Source: an uncultured Flavobacteriaceae bacterium
Lineage (GTDB): Bacteria > Bacteroidota > Bacteroidia > Flavobacteriales > Flavobacteriaceae
NCBI GenBank assembly: GCA_905479065.1
Contig: CAJQLB010000004.1
Span: forward strand, 1 to 64,000
Direction: 5' to 3'
Length of the DNA stretch: 64,000 bases
Each line of letters opens with the position of its first letter. The first letter of the stretch is position 1. Positions 46,341-56,505 of this stretch are shown piece by piece. The notes under the pieces are model-generated. The model worked only from the letters and a program-made list of their open reading frames with translations, was not told the DNA's origin and did no database searches. The position numbers were made by a program, and so were the translations under genes.

Positions 46341-48256
46341 GACGATTATTGCTGTTTTCAATCGTGGTCTTAGTAGGATTTGTCTTTTTGACGAGACTGT
46401 TCTATTTGCAAGTTTACTCAAGCGAGCCTTATGATCTTTACAATGACAATGCTATTCGTAAGGTATTTCATTATCCAAAAAGAGGGTATGTCTATGACAG
46501 AAATAACAAACTACTCGTTGCAAATCAACCTTCATATGACGTAATGATTATTCCACGAGAAGTTCTGCCATTAGACACTATTGAATTTTGTTCACTACTA
46601 AAGATTACAAAAAAAGACTTTAAAAAAAAGTTTAAAAAAGCCAATACCTATTCTCCACGACTACCTTCACCATTCGTACCACAGCTATCGAAAAAAGATT
46701 ATGCTGTTCTTTCTGAAAAAATGCGAAAATACGAGGGCTTTTATATTCAAAAAAGATCATTACGTGATTATCAAACAACAATTGGAGCAAATGTTTTAGG
46801 TTTTATAATGGAAACCAATCAGGGAGATATTTCAAAAGACTCTTATTATCAGATGGGTGATTTAATAGGAAAACAAGGAATTGAAGTCGCTTATGAAAAT
46901 AACCTTCGTGGTGAAAAAGGAGTGAAATTCATCCAAAAAGATCGATTTAATAGAGATTTAGGACCCTACAAAAATGGAGAAAAAGACACTATTCCTACAC
47001 CAGGTAAAGACATAACTATTACCATTGATTCTCAATTACAAGAGTATGGTGAATTACTGATGCAAAATAAAATTGGAGGAATCGTTGCAATTGAGCCTAA
47101 GAGTGGTGAAATCTTAGCCTTGGTGTCTGCCCCTTCCTACAATCCCAACATGTTGGTTGGTCGCGAACGATCGAGTAATTACACGAAGCTTTATAATGAT
47201 TCAATACACTTACCGCTAATTGACAAAGGGCTCTTAAGAATGCACGAACCAGGATCTCCTTTTAAATCCCTTGTTGCTCTTGCTGCTTTACAAGAAGGCG
47301 TCATCACTAATAACACTACCGTAACTTGTTACGACGGATACACCTATGGTAGAAATAATCGAAAAATGGGATGCCATTGTGGAGGAGGCACAAGGAACTT
47401 AAATACTGGCATATCTAAATCTTGTAACGCTTATTTTGCTCATGCCTACAGAAAATCTATTGAAAAATATGAGGATGCGACTCATGGAATGGATGTATGG
47501 AGTAATCATATTAAAAGTTTTGGTCTTGGGAATTATTTAGGCTACGATTTAAATATAGGGAAAAAAGGAAATATTCCTGATGGCAACTACTATGACAAAT
47601 GGTACCCTGATTTTAGGTGGCAAGCAACAACCGTCTTGTCAAACGCCATAGGTCAAGGAGAAATACTCGTAACTCCAATTCAGCTAGCCAATATGACCGC
47701 TGCAATTGCAAATAGAGGCTACTTTTACACACCACACATTATTAAATCAATTGACGGAGAAATTATTAATAAGAAATATACTACAAAACATCAAACAACC
47801 ATCAATAAACGTCATTTTGAACCGGTCATTAATGGACTATTTGATGTATACAATAAAGGGACTGCTAGTTTCTTGAAAATTCCTGGAATTGATATTTGTG
47901 GAAAAACTGGAACTGCAGAGAATTTCACAAAAATTGACAATCAAAGGACTCAATTGACCGATCACTCGATTTTTGTTGCTTTTGCTCCAAAAGATAATCC
48001 AAAAATTGCTATCGCAGTTTTAGTTGAAAATGGCTACTTTGGGGCAAGATTCGCTGGACGTATTGCAAGCTTAATGATTGAAAAATACATCAAAGGAACT
48101 ATTTCAAGAACAGATCTTGAGACATGGATTTTAGAGCATTCCTTAGAACATGAATACTCTAAACCTTTTTCAAACAAGCCATTTAAAATAAACGCTAATT
48201 CAAAACTGATGAAGATAAGTGATTCAGAAGTTAAAAAACAAACCCTGTTTAAATAA
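46337..48256 (+). CDS. mrdA: Penicillin-binding protein 2 (elongation transpeptidase)
   Basis: 639 residues. One membrane anchor (LLFSIVVLVGFVFLTRLFYLQVY), then the PBP dimerisation domain (KRGYVYDRNNKLLVANQPSYDV), then the transpeptidase with catalytic Ser-x-x-Lys in EPGSPFKS, Ser-x-Asn in SKSCNAYF and KTGTAEN. It cross-links new peptidoglycan in the side wall together with the glycan polymerase RodA, encoded 7 bp downstream. The product is sensitive to beta-lactams in other species. A Lys-rich low-complexity tail ends the chain. Confidence 0.96.
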   Translation: MRRLLLFSIVVLVGFVFLTRLFYLQVYSSEPYDLYNDNAIRKVFHYPKRGYVYDRNNKLLVANQPSYDVMIIPREVLPLDTIEFCSLLKITKKDFKKKFKKANTYSPRLPSPFVPQLSKKDYAVLSEKMRKYEGFYIQKRSLRDYQTTIGANVLGFIMETNQGDISKDSYYQMGDLIGKQGIEVAYENNLRGEKGVKFIQKDRFNRDLGPYKNGEKDTIPTPGKDITITIDSQLQEYGELLMQNKIGGIVAIEPKSGEILALVSAPSYNPNMLVGRERSSNYTKLYNDSIHLPLIDKGLLRMHEPGSPFKSLVALAALQEGVITNNTTVTCYDGYTYGRNNRKMGCHCGGGTRNLNTGISKSCNAYFAHAYRKSIEKYEDATHGMDVWSNHIKSFGLGNYLGYDLNIGKKGNIPDGNYYDKWYPDFRWQATTVLSNAIGQGEILVTPIQLANMTAAIANRGYFYTPHIIKSIDGEIINKKYTTKHQTTINKRHFEPVINGLFDVYNKGTASFLKIPGIDICGKTGTAENFTKIDNQRTQLTDHSIFVAFAPKDNPKIAIAVLVENGYFGARFAGRIASLMIEKYIKGTISRTDLETWILEHSLEHEYSKPFSNKPFKINANSKLMKISDSEVKKQTLFK

Positions 48257-48263
48257 ATAAGGA

Positions 48264-49544
48264 ATGAGTTTAAACCGTAATCGAAATTTTAAATTCGACT
48301 GGATAACCATTATACTTTTTTTACTACTAATCAGTTTTGGCTGGATCAATATTTTATCTGCATCAGCCCAAGGTGAGGTGTTGAGTTATTTAGATATGAG
48401 CACCCCTTATGGGAAACAATTGGTGTTTATATTATTTACAGTTTTATTAATTATCGTTGTTTTAAGTATCGAGGCAAAGTTTTATGAGCGATTTGCTAGT
48501 ATCATTTATTTAATCTCAATAATGTCATTACTTGGCCTATTTATCTTTGGTAAAACAGTAAATGGGGCAACCTCATGGTACGGTATTGGAGGATTTACAT
48601 TACAACCTAGCGAATTCGCCAAGTTTGCCACTGCACTCGCTGTGGCTAAATATATAAGTGACCTTCAAACAAACATTAAAAACATTAAAGATCAATTAAA
48701 AACTGCTCTCATAATTTTCATCCCTGCATTTCTCATCCTATTACAAAACGATGCTGGTAGCACCCTTGTTTATGCAGCATTTTTCTTTGTCTTCTACAGG
48801 GAAGGTGTACCGCAACTATACTTAATGTTAGTGTTAAGTGTTTTGACACTTTCCATTTCAGTTCTTAAATTCTCAGTAATTTCAGTTTGTATCGTTGTTA
48901 CTCTGATTGTTTTTTTACATCACTTTTTTATCAAAAAAAATAAGAGCTCTTTGTACAAACCTTTTCTCATTTCACTTAGTTGTTTGATATTTAGCTTTGG
49001 AGTTCATTTATTTTACAATAACATTCTTCAAACACATCAACAAAATAGAATAAGCTTGTGGTTGAGGTTAGAAAAAGACCCCGAGAAATTGCAAAAAATG
49101 AAACGTACCATTTCATACAATTTAAATGAATCTGAAAAAGCTATTAGCTCTGGAGGTTTTTCGGGTAAAGGATTTTTAGAAGGAACAAGAACTATTGGTA
49201 AATTTGTTCCCGAACAACACACAGATTACATCTTTAGCACAGTAGGTGAAGAATGGGGGTTTTTAGGAAGTAGTACTGTTGTTATTTTATTTATTTTCTT
49301 AATCTTGAGGGTTCTATACTTATCTGAACTACAAAAATCACAATTCAGTCGTGTTTATGGTTACAGTGTAGCATCCATTTTGTTTTTTCATTTTATGATT
49401 AATATCGGTATGGTCATGGGATTAATCCCAACGGTTGGAATTCCTTTACCATTTTTTAGCTATGGTGGCTCTGGCCTTTGGGGCTTCACGATACTATTAT
49501 TTGTGTTCATAAAATTAGATGCAAATAGAATTAACGAATGGTAA
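48264..49544 (+). CDS. rodA: Rod-shape SEDS glycan polymerase RodA
   Basis: 426 residues with about ten membrane helices. SEDS marks: GATSWYGIGGFTLQPSEFAKFA, LLQNDAGSTLVY, an outer-loop FVPEQHTDYIFSTVGEEWGF and IPLPFFSYGGSGL. It polymerises lipid II into glycan strands. It ends the mre cluster; its TAA directly abuts the TTA of the convergent PLP gene (49542-49547 reads TAATTA). Confidence 0.96.
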   Translation: MSLNRNRNFKFDWITIILFLLLISFGWINILSASAQGEVLSYLDMSTPYGKQLVFILFTVLLIIVVLSIEAKFYERFASIIYLISIMSLLGLFIFGKTVNGATSWYGIGGFTLQPSEFAKFATALAVAKYISDLQTNIKNIKDQLKTALIIFIPAFLILLQNDAGSTLVYAAFFFVFYREGVPQLYLMLVLSVLTLSISVLKFSVISVCIVVTLIVFLHHFFIKKNKSSLYKPFLISLSCLIFSFGVHLFYNNILQTHQQNRISLWLRLEKDPEKLQKMKRTISYNLNESEKAISSGGFSGKGFLEGTRTIGKFVPEQHTDYIFSTVGEEWGFLGSSTVVILFIFLILRVLYLSELQKSQFSRVYGYSVASILFFHFMINIGMVMGLIPTVGIPLPFFSYGGSGLWGFTILLFVFIKLDANRINEW

Positions 49545-50807
49545 TTAAGCAGCCATTTCTTTCAAAGCATTTACTAATACGTCTAATTCTTCGAGAGTAG
49601 TGAACACATTAGGCGAAATCCTGCATCCTTTTACATTCGCATAATTAATCGCGACCGTAAAAATCTTATACTTACTCATCAGTCGTTCAGCTAACTCTTT
49701 TGGTGTCATACTTGCAATCCCCACGTTTGCTATGCCACATGCTCGATGCGAATCTAAAGGTGTATTCACTATAATATCGCTGTAATTTCGAACCTTTGAC
49801 GTCCAATATTCTTGCAAATAACGCATACGTTTTTCTTTACGATCGGCACCTAACATATTATAATAATCAATTGCATTTTCGATCGTTAAATCATGATGAA
49901 CAGGTAAAGTACCTGTGTGATTCAGCTTAACAATATTACCTGGTTCTTGATTGTAGTCAGCAAATAGTGGCCAAAGCGTATCAATATGTTTATCCTTTAC
50001 ATATAACATGCCAACTCCTAACGGAACAGCTAGCCATTTGTGTAAGCTTGATCCGTAATAATCGCACTCTAAATCTTCAATATTAAAATTAAAATGCCCT
50101 ACACAATGAGCTCCGTCAACCATTACTTGAACTCCTTTCTTATGAGCCATCTGACATATTTTTTTTACCGGTAATATTTGTCCAGTAATATTAATCATAT
50201 GACATACCATGAGTAATTTTGTCTTTGGAGTTATTGCTTTGGCATAAATCTCTACAATATCATCGTCAGATTTTGGATGGTTCGGAATTGACACTATTTT
50301 GTTTACAGTACTAAATCTTTTAGCAACTTGTTCAAACATCACTTTCATAGCGCCGTAATCTTGTTCTGCATATATCGCTTCGTCGCCGATGTTCCAATCC
50401 ATACCTTTAATAACCATGTCTAATGATTCTGTTGTATTTCTTGTAATTATTACATTTTTCGCAGTGCTCCCCAAAATATTAGCCAATTTCTCTGACATTC
50501 GTTTTTTATTATCCCACTGAACAGTTCGCATGTAAAAAGAACCTTGGTAGTTTACCATTTTTGCATGTTTGATCATGGCATCTAGCGTCGGGGTAGGGAT
50601 TATATTATAATAACCACTTTCAAGATTAATATAGTCAGGTTTTAACTTATAATCTTGCCTAACCTTTAACCAAAAATCCTCCTTGGCAGCTAGTTTTGAG
50701 GCTGAGTAATTTGAAACATTTTTTAAACTTGTATTTAGGGAACTAGAATAAAGTGGCGTCGCTAAAGCAGCGAGTGATATTTTTTTGATAAAGTCTCTTT
50801 TATCCAT
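49545..50807 (-). CDS. Exported class V aminotransferase-fold PLP enzyme, 420 aa
   Basis: The start is placed at the ATG 50807, which gives MDKRDFIKKISLAALATPLYSSS, a Tat-like leader with Lys-Arg in place of the twin arginine. Upstream in-frame codons to 50942 are hydrophobic and overlap the divergent promoter. The class V fold is clear: NTTESLDMVIKG, VDGAHCVGHFNFN (the Asp that binds the pyridine ring) and YYGSSLHKWLAVPLGVGML with the Schiff-base Lys. The nearest relatives are isopenicillin-N epimerase-like or cysteine-desulfurase-like proteins. The substrate is unknown. It converges exactly on rodA and diverges from DUF1080. Confidence 0.87.
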   Translation of the reverse strand: MDKRDFIKKISLAALATPLYSSSLNTSLKNVSNYSASKLAAKEDFWLKVRQDYKLKPDYINLESGYYNIIPTPTLDAMIKHAKMVNYQGSFYMRTVQWDNKKRMSEKLANILGSTAKNVIITRNTTESLDMVIKGMDWNIGDEAIYAEQDYGAMKVMFEQVAKRFSTVNKIVSIPNHPKSDDDIVEIYAKAITPKTKLLMVCHMINITGQILPVKKICQMAHKKGVQVMVDGAHCVGHFNFNIEDLECDYYGSSLHKWLAVPLGVGMLYVKDKHIDTLWPLFADYNQEPGNIVKLNHTGTLPVHHDLTIENAIDYYNMLGADRKEKRMRYLQEYWTSKVRNYSDIIVNTPLDSHRACGIANVGIASMTPKELAERLMSKYKIFTVAINYANVKGCRISPNVFTTLEELDVLVNALKEMAA

Positions 50808-50933
50808 GATTGACGATGTTTTCTTAAAGGTAATAAAAAATATGTGCCAAAAAATGATGAAATAAAAGAGAACTCGAATGAGAAAGGGTGTTTTTTTGTA
50901 AATTAGAATGTGAAAATCAAAATTAACGAATCT

Positions 50934-51650
50934 ATGAAACAATTTATTCTACTAATCTTCATTGCGATTCTGAGCACTAATTGTAAAAATGACACCGCAT
51001 TAGAGGATGCTAATTGGATTCATCTCTTTGATGGCACATCTACTGAAGGTTGGCGCGCCTATAATGGAGACTCGTTACCCCAGCAATGGATTATTAAAGA
51101 TGGTACTTTGACCTTCGATACTAAAAAAAGACTGGAATCTGAAAAAAAAGGCGGTAACGACATTATTTATGCAAAAGAAGAGTTTGATGATTTTGAACTT
51201 TATTTAGAGTGGAAACTCCCTGTCGGTGGAAACAGCGGAGTTTTTTATCACTTGAAAGAGGGCTATGGTAGTCCTCCTGAAATATCTCCAGAGTATCAAT
51301 TGTTAGATGATTTAGGGTGGGAAAAAATCAATAATGCTACTTTAGAAGAATGGCAAAAAACAGCAGCAGATTACGCCATGTATGTTCCAGATAAGAGGAT
51401 GAAAATCACCAAGAAAGCTGGTGAATGGAACACAACTAGAATAATTTTTACTCCTGAACTTGTGGAGCACTGGCTTAATGGCAAAAAAGTTTTATCCTTC
51501 GTACCATGGTCTGACGATTGGAATGCGCGAAAATCAAAAGGTAAATGGAAAAATTATCCAAATTACGGAACTTCCAAAACAGGGTATATCGGACTTCAAG
51601 ATCATGATAGCCCGTTATGGTTTAGAAATATTAAAATCAAAAAATTATAA
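50934..51650 (+). CDS. DUF1080 (3-keto-disaccharide hydrolase-like) lipoprotein, 238 aa
   Basis: The ATG 50934 gives a lipoprotein leader with LSTNC (Cys17). The mature domain is a concanavalin-like sandwich with the DUF1080 marks WIHLFDGTSTEGWRAYNG, FELYLEWKLPVGGNSGVFYHL, YQLLDD, GEWNTTRIIF and the terminal GYIGLQDHDSPLWFRNIKI. Members hydrolyse 3-keto-sugars or bind glycans. The gene is 13 bp before a Gfo/Idh/MocA oxidoreductase, which could make the 3-keto group; that pairing is known in Bacteroidota. A start at 50910 would be a GTG near the likely -7 box. Confidence 0.88.
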   Translation: MKQFILLIFIAILSTNCKNDTALEDANWIHLFDGTSTEGWRAYNGDSLPQQWIIKDGTLTFDTKKRLESEKKGGNDIIYAKEEFDDFELYLEWKLPVGGNSGVFYHLKEGYGSPPEISPEYQLLDDLGWEKINNATLEEWQKTAADYAMYVPDKRMKITKKAGEWNTTRIIFTPELVEHWLNGKKVLSFVPWSDDWNARKSKGKWKNYPNYGTSKTGYIGLQDHDSPLWFRNIKIKKL

Positions 51651-51663
51651 TTCTTAAATTCTA

Positions 51664-53019
51664 ATGAAAAGAAGACATTTTATAAAAAAATCTGCTTTAT
51701 TATCTTCAACAGTCTTAGTCCCAGTATTAAACTCATGTAAAAGTATTGTATCAAACATTGACACTTCTAACAACAAATACCCTGGACGTGTTAGGTCTGC
51801 TCATATAGGAGTTGGTGGAATGGGACTAGAAGATTTAAAAGCGATCTCCTCTCATGTATCTGTTGATGTTACAGCACTTTGTGACGTAGATTCTAATTAT
51901 CTTGAAATCGCGCATGACATGTTTCCAAAGGCAAAAATATATAAAGACTATCGCGTCATGCTAAAAGAACTCAGGAATGTCATTGATGCAGTAGTCATCT
52001 CAACACCAGATCACACACATGCTCCAGCGTCACTTATGGCGATGGAAATGAACAAAGCCGTTTACTGTCAAAAACCTTTAACGCACCATGTCACAGAGGC
52101 AAGAGCAATGAAAAAATTGGCCTCCGATAGAAATCTAATTACTCAAATGGGTATACAGGTACATTCCTTTTACGATTATAAATTGGCAACTCTACTCATC
52201 CAATCTGGCATTATTGGCAAAGTAAGCACCGTACATGCCTGGTCTCCAAAAAACTGGGGTTTTGATGGTGATATCCCTAAGGGCTCTGATCCAATTCCTG
52301 ATCATTTAGATTGGAATCTTTGGTTAGGTACATCTCCTAAACGCCCTTACAAAGAAGGCTTTTATCACCCTATGAATTGGCGCAAAATATTAGATTATGG
52401 TTGTGGAACTTTGGGCGACATGGGTGTACATATCTTTGATACACCATACAATGCATTGGCATTGGATGTTCCGAGTACCATCAAAACACAATGCCGACAA
52501 CCAACAGGGTTTGGATTCCCTGAAAAAAATGTTGTTACTTATGAGTTTCCTGGCACTAAGTATACGACCAAAAATTTTAAATGGATTTGGTATGATGGCG
52601 AAGGTGCCCCCGCCAAACACAAGGATTTAATGTTACCCAATAACAGTCAACTACATGACCAAGGAGCTATGTTTATTGGAGAAAAAGGAAATCTATATTT
52701 ACCACATTTTGAATTGATGCCTAAACTTATTGTTAATGGGAATTATAAGGAGATAGACACAACAAAGTTTAATTTAGAACCTATTCGAGACTATGAAACA
52801 GAAGCTCCTAAGCACTATCATCAATTTATAGATGCCTGTTTAGGTAAAGATACATGTTCAGCACCCTTTTCATATGCGTCTCGGTTAACCGAAACTATTT
52901 TACTTGGAGTCATTGCTCAGCGTTTTCCAAATACTACTCTGAATTGGGATAGCAAAAATGGAAAATTTGCTGAAGAGGAAGCGAATGTCTTTCTTGATGC
53001 AACATACAGAAATTTTTGA
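51664..53019 (+). CDS. Gfo/Idh/MocA-family oxidoreductase with Tat-like signal, 451 aa
   Basis: The leader MKRRHFIKKSALLSSTVLVP has a twin Arg followed by FIKK, as for Tat export, and ends near a possible lipobox (LNSC). The Rossmann part has the glycine-rich AHIGVGGMGLEDLKAI and the Lys-Pro of VYCQKPLTHHV. The C-terminal half is the alpha/beta dehydrogenase domain with GTLGDMGVHIFDTPYNAL. It probably oxidises a sugar at C3 with NAD(P) in the periplasm, together with the upstream DUF1080 protein. The exact sugar is unknown. Confidence 0.9.
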   Translation: MKRRHFIKKSALLSSTVLVPVLNSCKSIVSNIDTSNNKYPGRVRSAHIGVGGMGLEDLKAISSHVSVDVTALCDVDSNYLEIAHDMFPKAKIYKDYRVMLKELRNVIDAVVISTPDHTHAPASLMAMEMNKAVYCQKPLTHHVTEARAMKKLASDRNLITQMGIQVHSFYDYKLATLLIQSGIIGKVSTVHAWSPKNWGFDGDIPKGSDPIPDHLDWNLWLGTSPKRPYKEGFYHPMNWRKILDYGCGTLGDMGVHIFDTPYNALALDVPSTIKTQCRQPTGFGFPEKNVVTYEFPGTKYTTKNFKWIWYDGEGAPAKHKDLMLPNNSQLHDQGAMFIGEKGNLYLPHFELMPKLIVNGNYKEIDTTKFNLEPIRDYETEAPKHYHQFIDACLGKDTCSAPFSYASRLTETILLGVIAQRFPNTTLNWDSKNGKFAEEEANVFLDATYRNF

Positions 53020-53124
53020 TCTTCAATATTGTTGTATATACTGAAAGTTAAATGATCAATGCAGTCCTTTACTTGGCTTACAATTAAACCTAATTAAGGT
53101 TTTAAATACTTAAAAATATGGCGT

Positions 53125-56100
53125 CTAATCAAATTGTCGTCCAGGAGTATATGGTGCCCCTGCACTTTCCATGGCTTCCTCAAAGATCTTCAGATTACTT
53201 AAATAAGTTGACAAAACTTTTCGAAATTCATCAAATTCGTTTTCAGCAATTTCAATATTTCGTCTCTGTGTCTCTGTCGGATTTTGTCTTGTATCCCAAT
53301 GTCCACTCACAACATTCCAAATTCTAGACTGAAAAGTTGGTGTTGAAGACTCATTCAATCTTTGGCGAATCGGATTACCATACATACGCATTTTCAAATC
53401 TGCTAAGCTTGTTTCAAGTTGTTTTAAATCGGCAAAAAGCTTTGGTCTTAACCCTGAAATTTCAAGAAGCGCAGCATTCATAAACTTTATTCGTTTACTA
53501 GCTTCATCTAATTTTTTTCCTACACTTAATACCTGCCTTAATAACTCACTAGTTTTAACTTGAAATTGGGCAATTACCTCGAAATTGGTGTTTTGGATAG
53601 TGGTAGGAACTGGCTTAATTGTAAACATTTGGGTGTCTGCTAGTTTGTTCAATTTACCATTATGTAACATATAAAGTGTGACACCATATTTACCAGGAGC
53701 AACAAGTGGCCCTTGTGGATTACCTACCCAGGGTGGTTTGAACGCAGGTTGACTAAGATTAATAGGATTTGGAGGAGGCAACCTTAAATCCCAATTAACA
53801 CGATGAAGACCTTTTGCAGATATTCCTTTTATCCAGCGGATAGAATTACCTTCTGCATCACTAACCGACAATAATACTTGAGGTTTATCATCCTGTTCCT
53901 CTTCGAAAAGTTCACTCCATCCAGGAAATGGAATATTGGAGTTCTTATCTTCTAGTAATTTTTCTTCATCCTGACGCTCTGTAGTTGAATTTTTAGGCAG
54001 CTCATTTATTAAGTAAGTAAAAAGTGCACCAAAAGGAGGATTATCAGCTTTAAAATTAGATGTCCCTTGACTTGGCATTCCTTTTGCTTGCATTGGTATA
54101 TTTGGAATATACCACCACGCATCTCTTACAGCAAATAACGTATTGGAGTTATTAATTAATACTTCATTAATATTTCTCAATGGAGAATAGTCATCAAAGA
54201 CGTAAAAACCACGGCCAAAAGATGCTCCAACCAAATCATTGTCTCTAGAATGAAGTTCAATGTCACGGAATGCAATTGTTGGAACTCCAGTACTTAATTT
54301 AACCCAATTAACTCCTTTATTTGGTGAAAAATAGATACCGTACTCTGTTCCTATAAATAATAAATTCTCGTCAATGAAATCTTGTTTAATAACCCATACA
54401 ATCGTCTTATTCGGAAGGTCTCCAGTAATTGATTTCCATGTTAAGCCACGATTATCACTCATAAATAGGTAAGGACGATAATCACCTAACTTATGCGCAT
54501 CGGCACTAGCAAATACCGTTTTTGAATTATGATTGGAGGCTTCAATATCGTTGATAAAAGAACGTTTAGGAACATTTGGAAGATAACTTTGTATCCATTT
54601 TTGACCTCCATTTTCACTTACATGAATCACTCCATCATCAGATCCTGTATACAATAAACCTTCCATTTTTGGAGACTCTGATATCGCTGTCAAGGTAGCG
54701 TACTTTGACATCGCACCTGTATCATAAAGAGCATCTGTACTCCAAACACGATTATCAATTGTTTCCAATTCGTAGCGATTTGTATTTGTTGTTAAGTCTT
54801 TACTTATGGCCTGCCAGGAATGACCTTGATTATCACTTTTCCATAGTCTTTGAGATCCAAAGTAAAGACGATTGGAATTATGAGGACTTATTTGTAGTGG
54901 ACTGTCCCAATTCCAACGCTCAGGTGATTCTGTTGGTTCAGGTTGGGGTTGAATATTTATAATTTCTTTGCTACGGCGGTCAAGACGATGTAATAATCCT
55001 TGCTGAATTTCCATGTAAGCAATGTTTGGATCATTTGGATCAAAAACAGATTCATAACCATCTGCTCCCAAAGGAACATACCAATCTTGATTACGTATTC
55101 CTTCAGTGTTCATTGTGCGTGAAGGCCCAATTAAGGTCCCTAGGTCTTGTGCTCCTCCTACAATATTATAGAACGGCTCCGAATTATCAAGACCCAATTT
55201 GTAAAATTGAGAGATGGGTAGGTTAGAAAAATGTCTCCAAGTTAAACCTTCATCATAAGACTCGTATAACCCACCATCTGTTCCTGCAATTAAATGCTTA
55301 TCATCATCTGGATCAATCCATAAGGCATGATTATCACTATGTTTTTCACGACCTGTCCCCAAATAATTAAAATTTTCACCCCCATCGCGGGTTACGTGTA
55401 AAAACACATCCATTTGATAAACAAGATCTGGGTTATTTGGAGATGCCTCAATCTCTTGATAATAATGTGGGCCTGTTCCTCCAGAAATATAACTGTTCAA
55501 TTTTTCCCAACTTTCCCCCTTGTCGTTGGATCTATAAAACCCTTTTTCTTTGTTATTTGCTTCAATAGTTGCATATACGAGCCGCGCATCTGAGGGCGTA
55601 ACTGCAATCCCGATTTTACCCATATGATTTTTTGGCAAACCAGTATTTAAACGACGCCATGAATCACCTCCATCAGACGATTTATATATCCCTGACTTTG
55701 GTCCTCCGGCTAATAAAGACCATGTATGCCGGCGACGTTGATAAGCTGCAGCATATAAAACTTCTGGAGATGATGGATCAAATTCTATATCAGTAATACC
55801 TGTGTTTTCATCAATTTCTAAGGCTAGTTGCCATGAATTACCACCATCCTCTGTTTTATAAAGCCCACGTTGTCCACCAGCAGACCACAATGGGCCTTCT
55901 GATGCAACAAATACAACATCACTGTTTCTCGGGTCAATTATAATTTTTCCAATATGCTCTGATTTTTCAAGACCCATACGCTGCCAACTTTGACCAGCAT
56001 TTAAGCTTTTATAAATTCCATCGCCCCAACCAACATGGCGACCACTCACATTTTCACCGGTTCCAACCCAAATAATTTCTGAATTATTGGGATCTATAGA

Positions 56101-56403
56101 AACGGTCCCAACTGAATACGAGTTTTGCTCATCAAAAATTGATTCCCATGAAATACCACGATTAACTGTTTTCCATAAACCTCCTGAACCAACGGCAACA
56201 TACCAAGTGCTTTTATCAGCATGACTAACGGCGATATCAGAAATTCTTCCTCCCATGATTGCGGGACCAATACCTCGTAATTGAAAATTAGAAACTGCTT
56301 CAACTATTTCGTCAGAAGAGACTGATTGAGCTAAGGTATAATACGATTGAGATAAAAAAAAAGAAACACAAAACAGAGAGGTAATAAAACGATTTAAAAA
56401 CAT
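53125..56403 (-). CDS. Large BNR/sortilin-like (VPS10-type) beta-propeller protein, 1092 aa
   Basis: A signal peptide (MFLNRFITSLFCVSFFLSQS and on to LAQS) is followed by two seven-bladed-propeller-like regions (~30-700) with many Asp-box motifs SxDxGxxW: SLNAGQSW, TEDGGNSW, SSDGGDSW, SNDKGESW, SYDEGLTW, SDNQGHSW and SDNRGLTW. After about 750 come a region of low complexity, a FlgD-like or Ig-like strand (LHRVNWDLRLPPPNP) and a helical tail. The protein is like exported 'glycosyl hydrolase, BNR repeat' proteins of Bacteroidota, but no catalytic residues were identified. No sorting domain is seen. It converges on the Gfo/Idh gene. Confidence 0.85.
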   Translation of the reverse strand: MFLNRFITSLFCVSFFLSQSYYTLAQSVSSDEIVEAVSNFQLRGIGPAIMGGRISDIAVSHADKSTWYVAVGSGGLWKTVNRGISWESIFDEQNSYSVGTVSIDPNNSEIIWVGTGENVSGRHVGWGDGIYKSLNAGQSWQRMGLEKSEHIGKIIIDPRNSDVVFVASEGPLWSAGGQRGLYKTEDGGNSWQLALEIDENTGITDIEFDPSSPEVLYAAAYQRRRHTWSLLAGGPKSGIYKSSDGGDSWRRLNTGLPKNHMGKIGIAVTPSDARLVYATIEANNKEKGFYRSNDKGESWEKLNSYISGGTGPHYYQEIEASPNNPDLVYQMDVFLHVTRDGGENFNYLGTGREKHSDNHALWIDPDDDKHLIAGTDGGLYESYDEGLTWRHFSNLPISQFYKLGLDNSEPFYNIVGGAQDLGTLIGPSRTMNTEGIRNQDWYVPLGADGYESVFDPNDPNIAYMEIQQGLLHRLDRRSKEIINIQPQPEPTESPERWNWDSPLQISPHNSNRLYFGSQRLWKSDNQGHSWQAISKDLTTNTNRYELETIDNRVWSTDALYDTGAMSKYATLTAISESPKMEGLLYTGSDDGVIHVSENGGQKWIQSYLPNVPKRSFINDIEASNHNSKTVFASADAHKLGDYRPYLFMSDNRGLTWKSITGDLPNKTIVWVIKQDFIDENLLFIGTEYGIYFSPNKGVNWVKLSTGVPTIAFRDIELHSRDNDLVGASFGRGFYVFDDYSPLRNINEVLINNSNTLFAVRDAWWYIPNIPMQAKGMPSQGTSNFKADNPPFGALFTYLINELPKNSTTERQDEEKLLEDKNSNIPFPGWSELFEEEQDDKPQVLLSVSDAEGNSIRWIKGISAKGLHRVNWDLRLPPPNPINLSQPAFKPPWVGNPQGPLVAPGKYGVTLYMLHNGKLNKLADTQMFTIKPVPTTIQNTNFEVIAQFQVKTSELLRQVLSVGKKLDEASKRIKFMNAALLEISGLRPKLFADLKQLETSLADLKMRMYGNPIRQRLNESSTPTFQSRIWNVVSGHWDTRQNPTETQRRNIEIAENEFDEFRKVLSTYLSNLKIFEEAMESAGAPYTPGRQFD

Positions 56404-56474
56404 GACAAGACTTTATTAGTTGTTCAATTTTTTATTTATATCGAAATTTAATAAATAAGATAAGAACAACCAAG

Positions 56475-56500
56475 AAAGGTCTTTACATAAGAGGACCTTT
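56475..56500 (-). terminator. Possible terminator of gldB-gldC
   Basis: A 7-bp stem (56475-56481 with 56494-56500) and a 12-base loop lie just downstream of the gldC stop on the minus strand; the following T run is weak. Confidence 0.45.
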
Positions 56501-56505
56501 GTAGT

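Noticed and set aside
52390-52630. 76-77 codon frames on both strands within the Gfo/Idh/MocA gene
   Set aside because: Shadow frames inside a clearly coding region.
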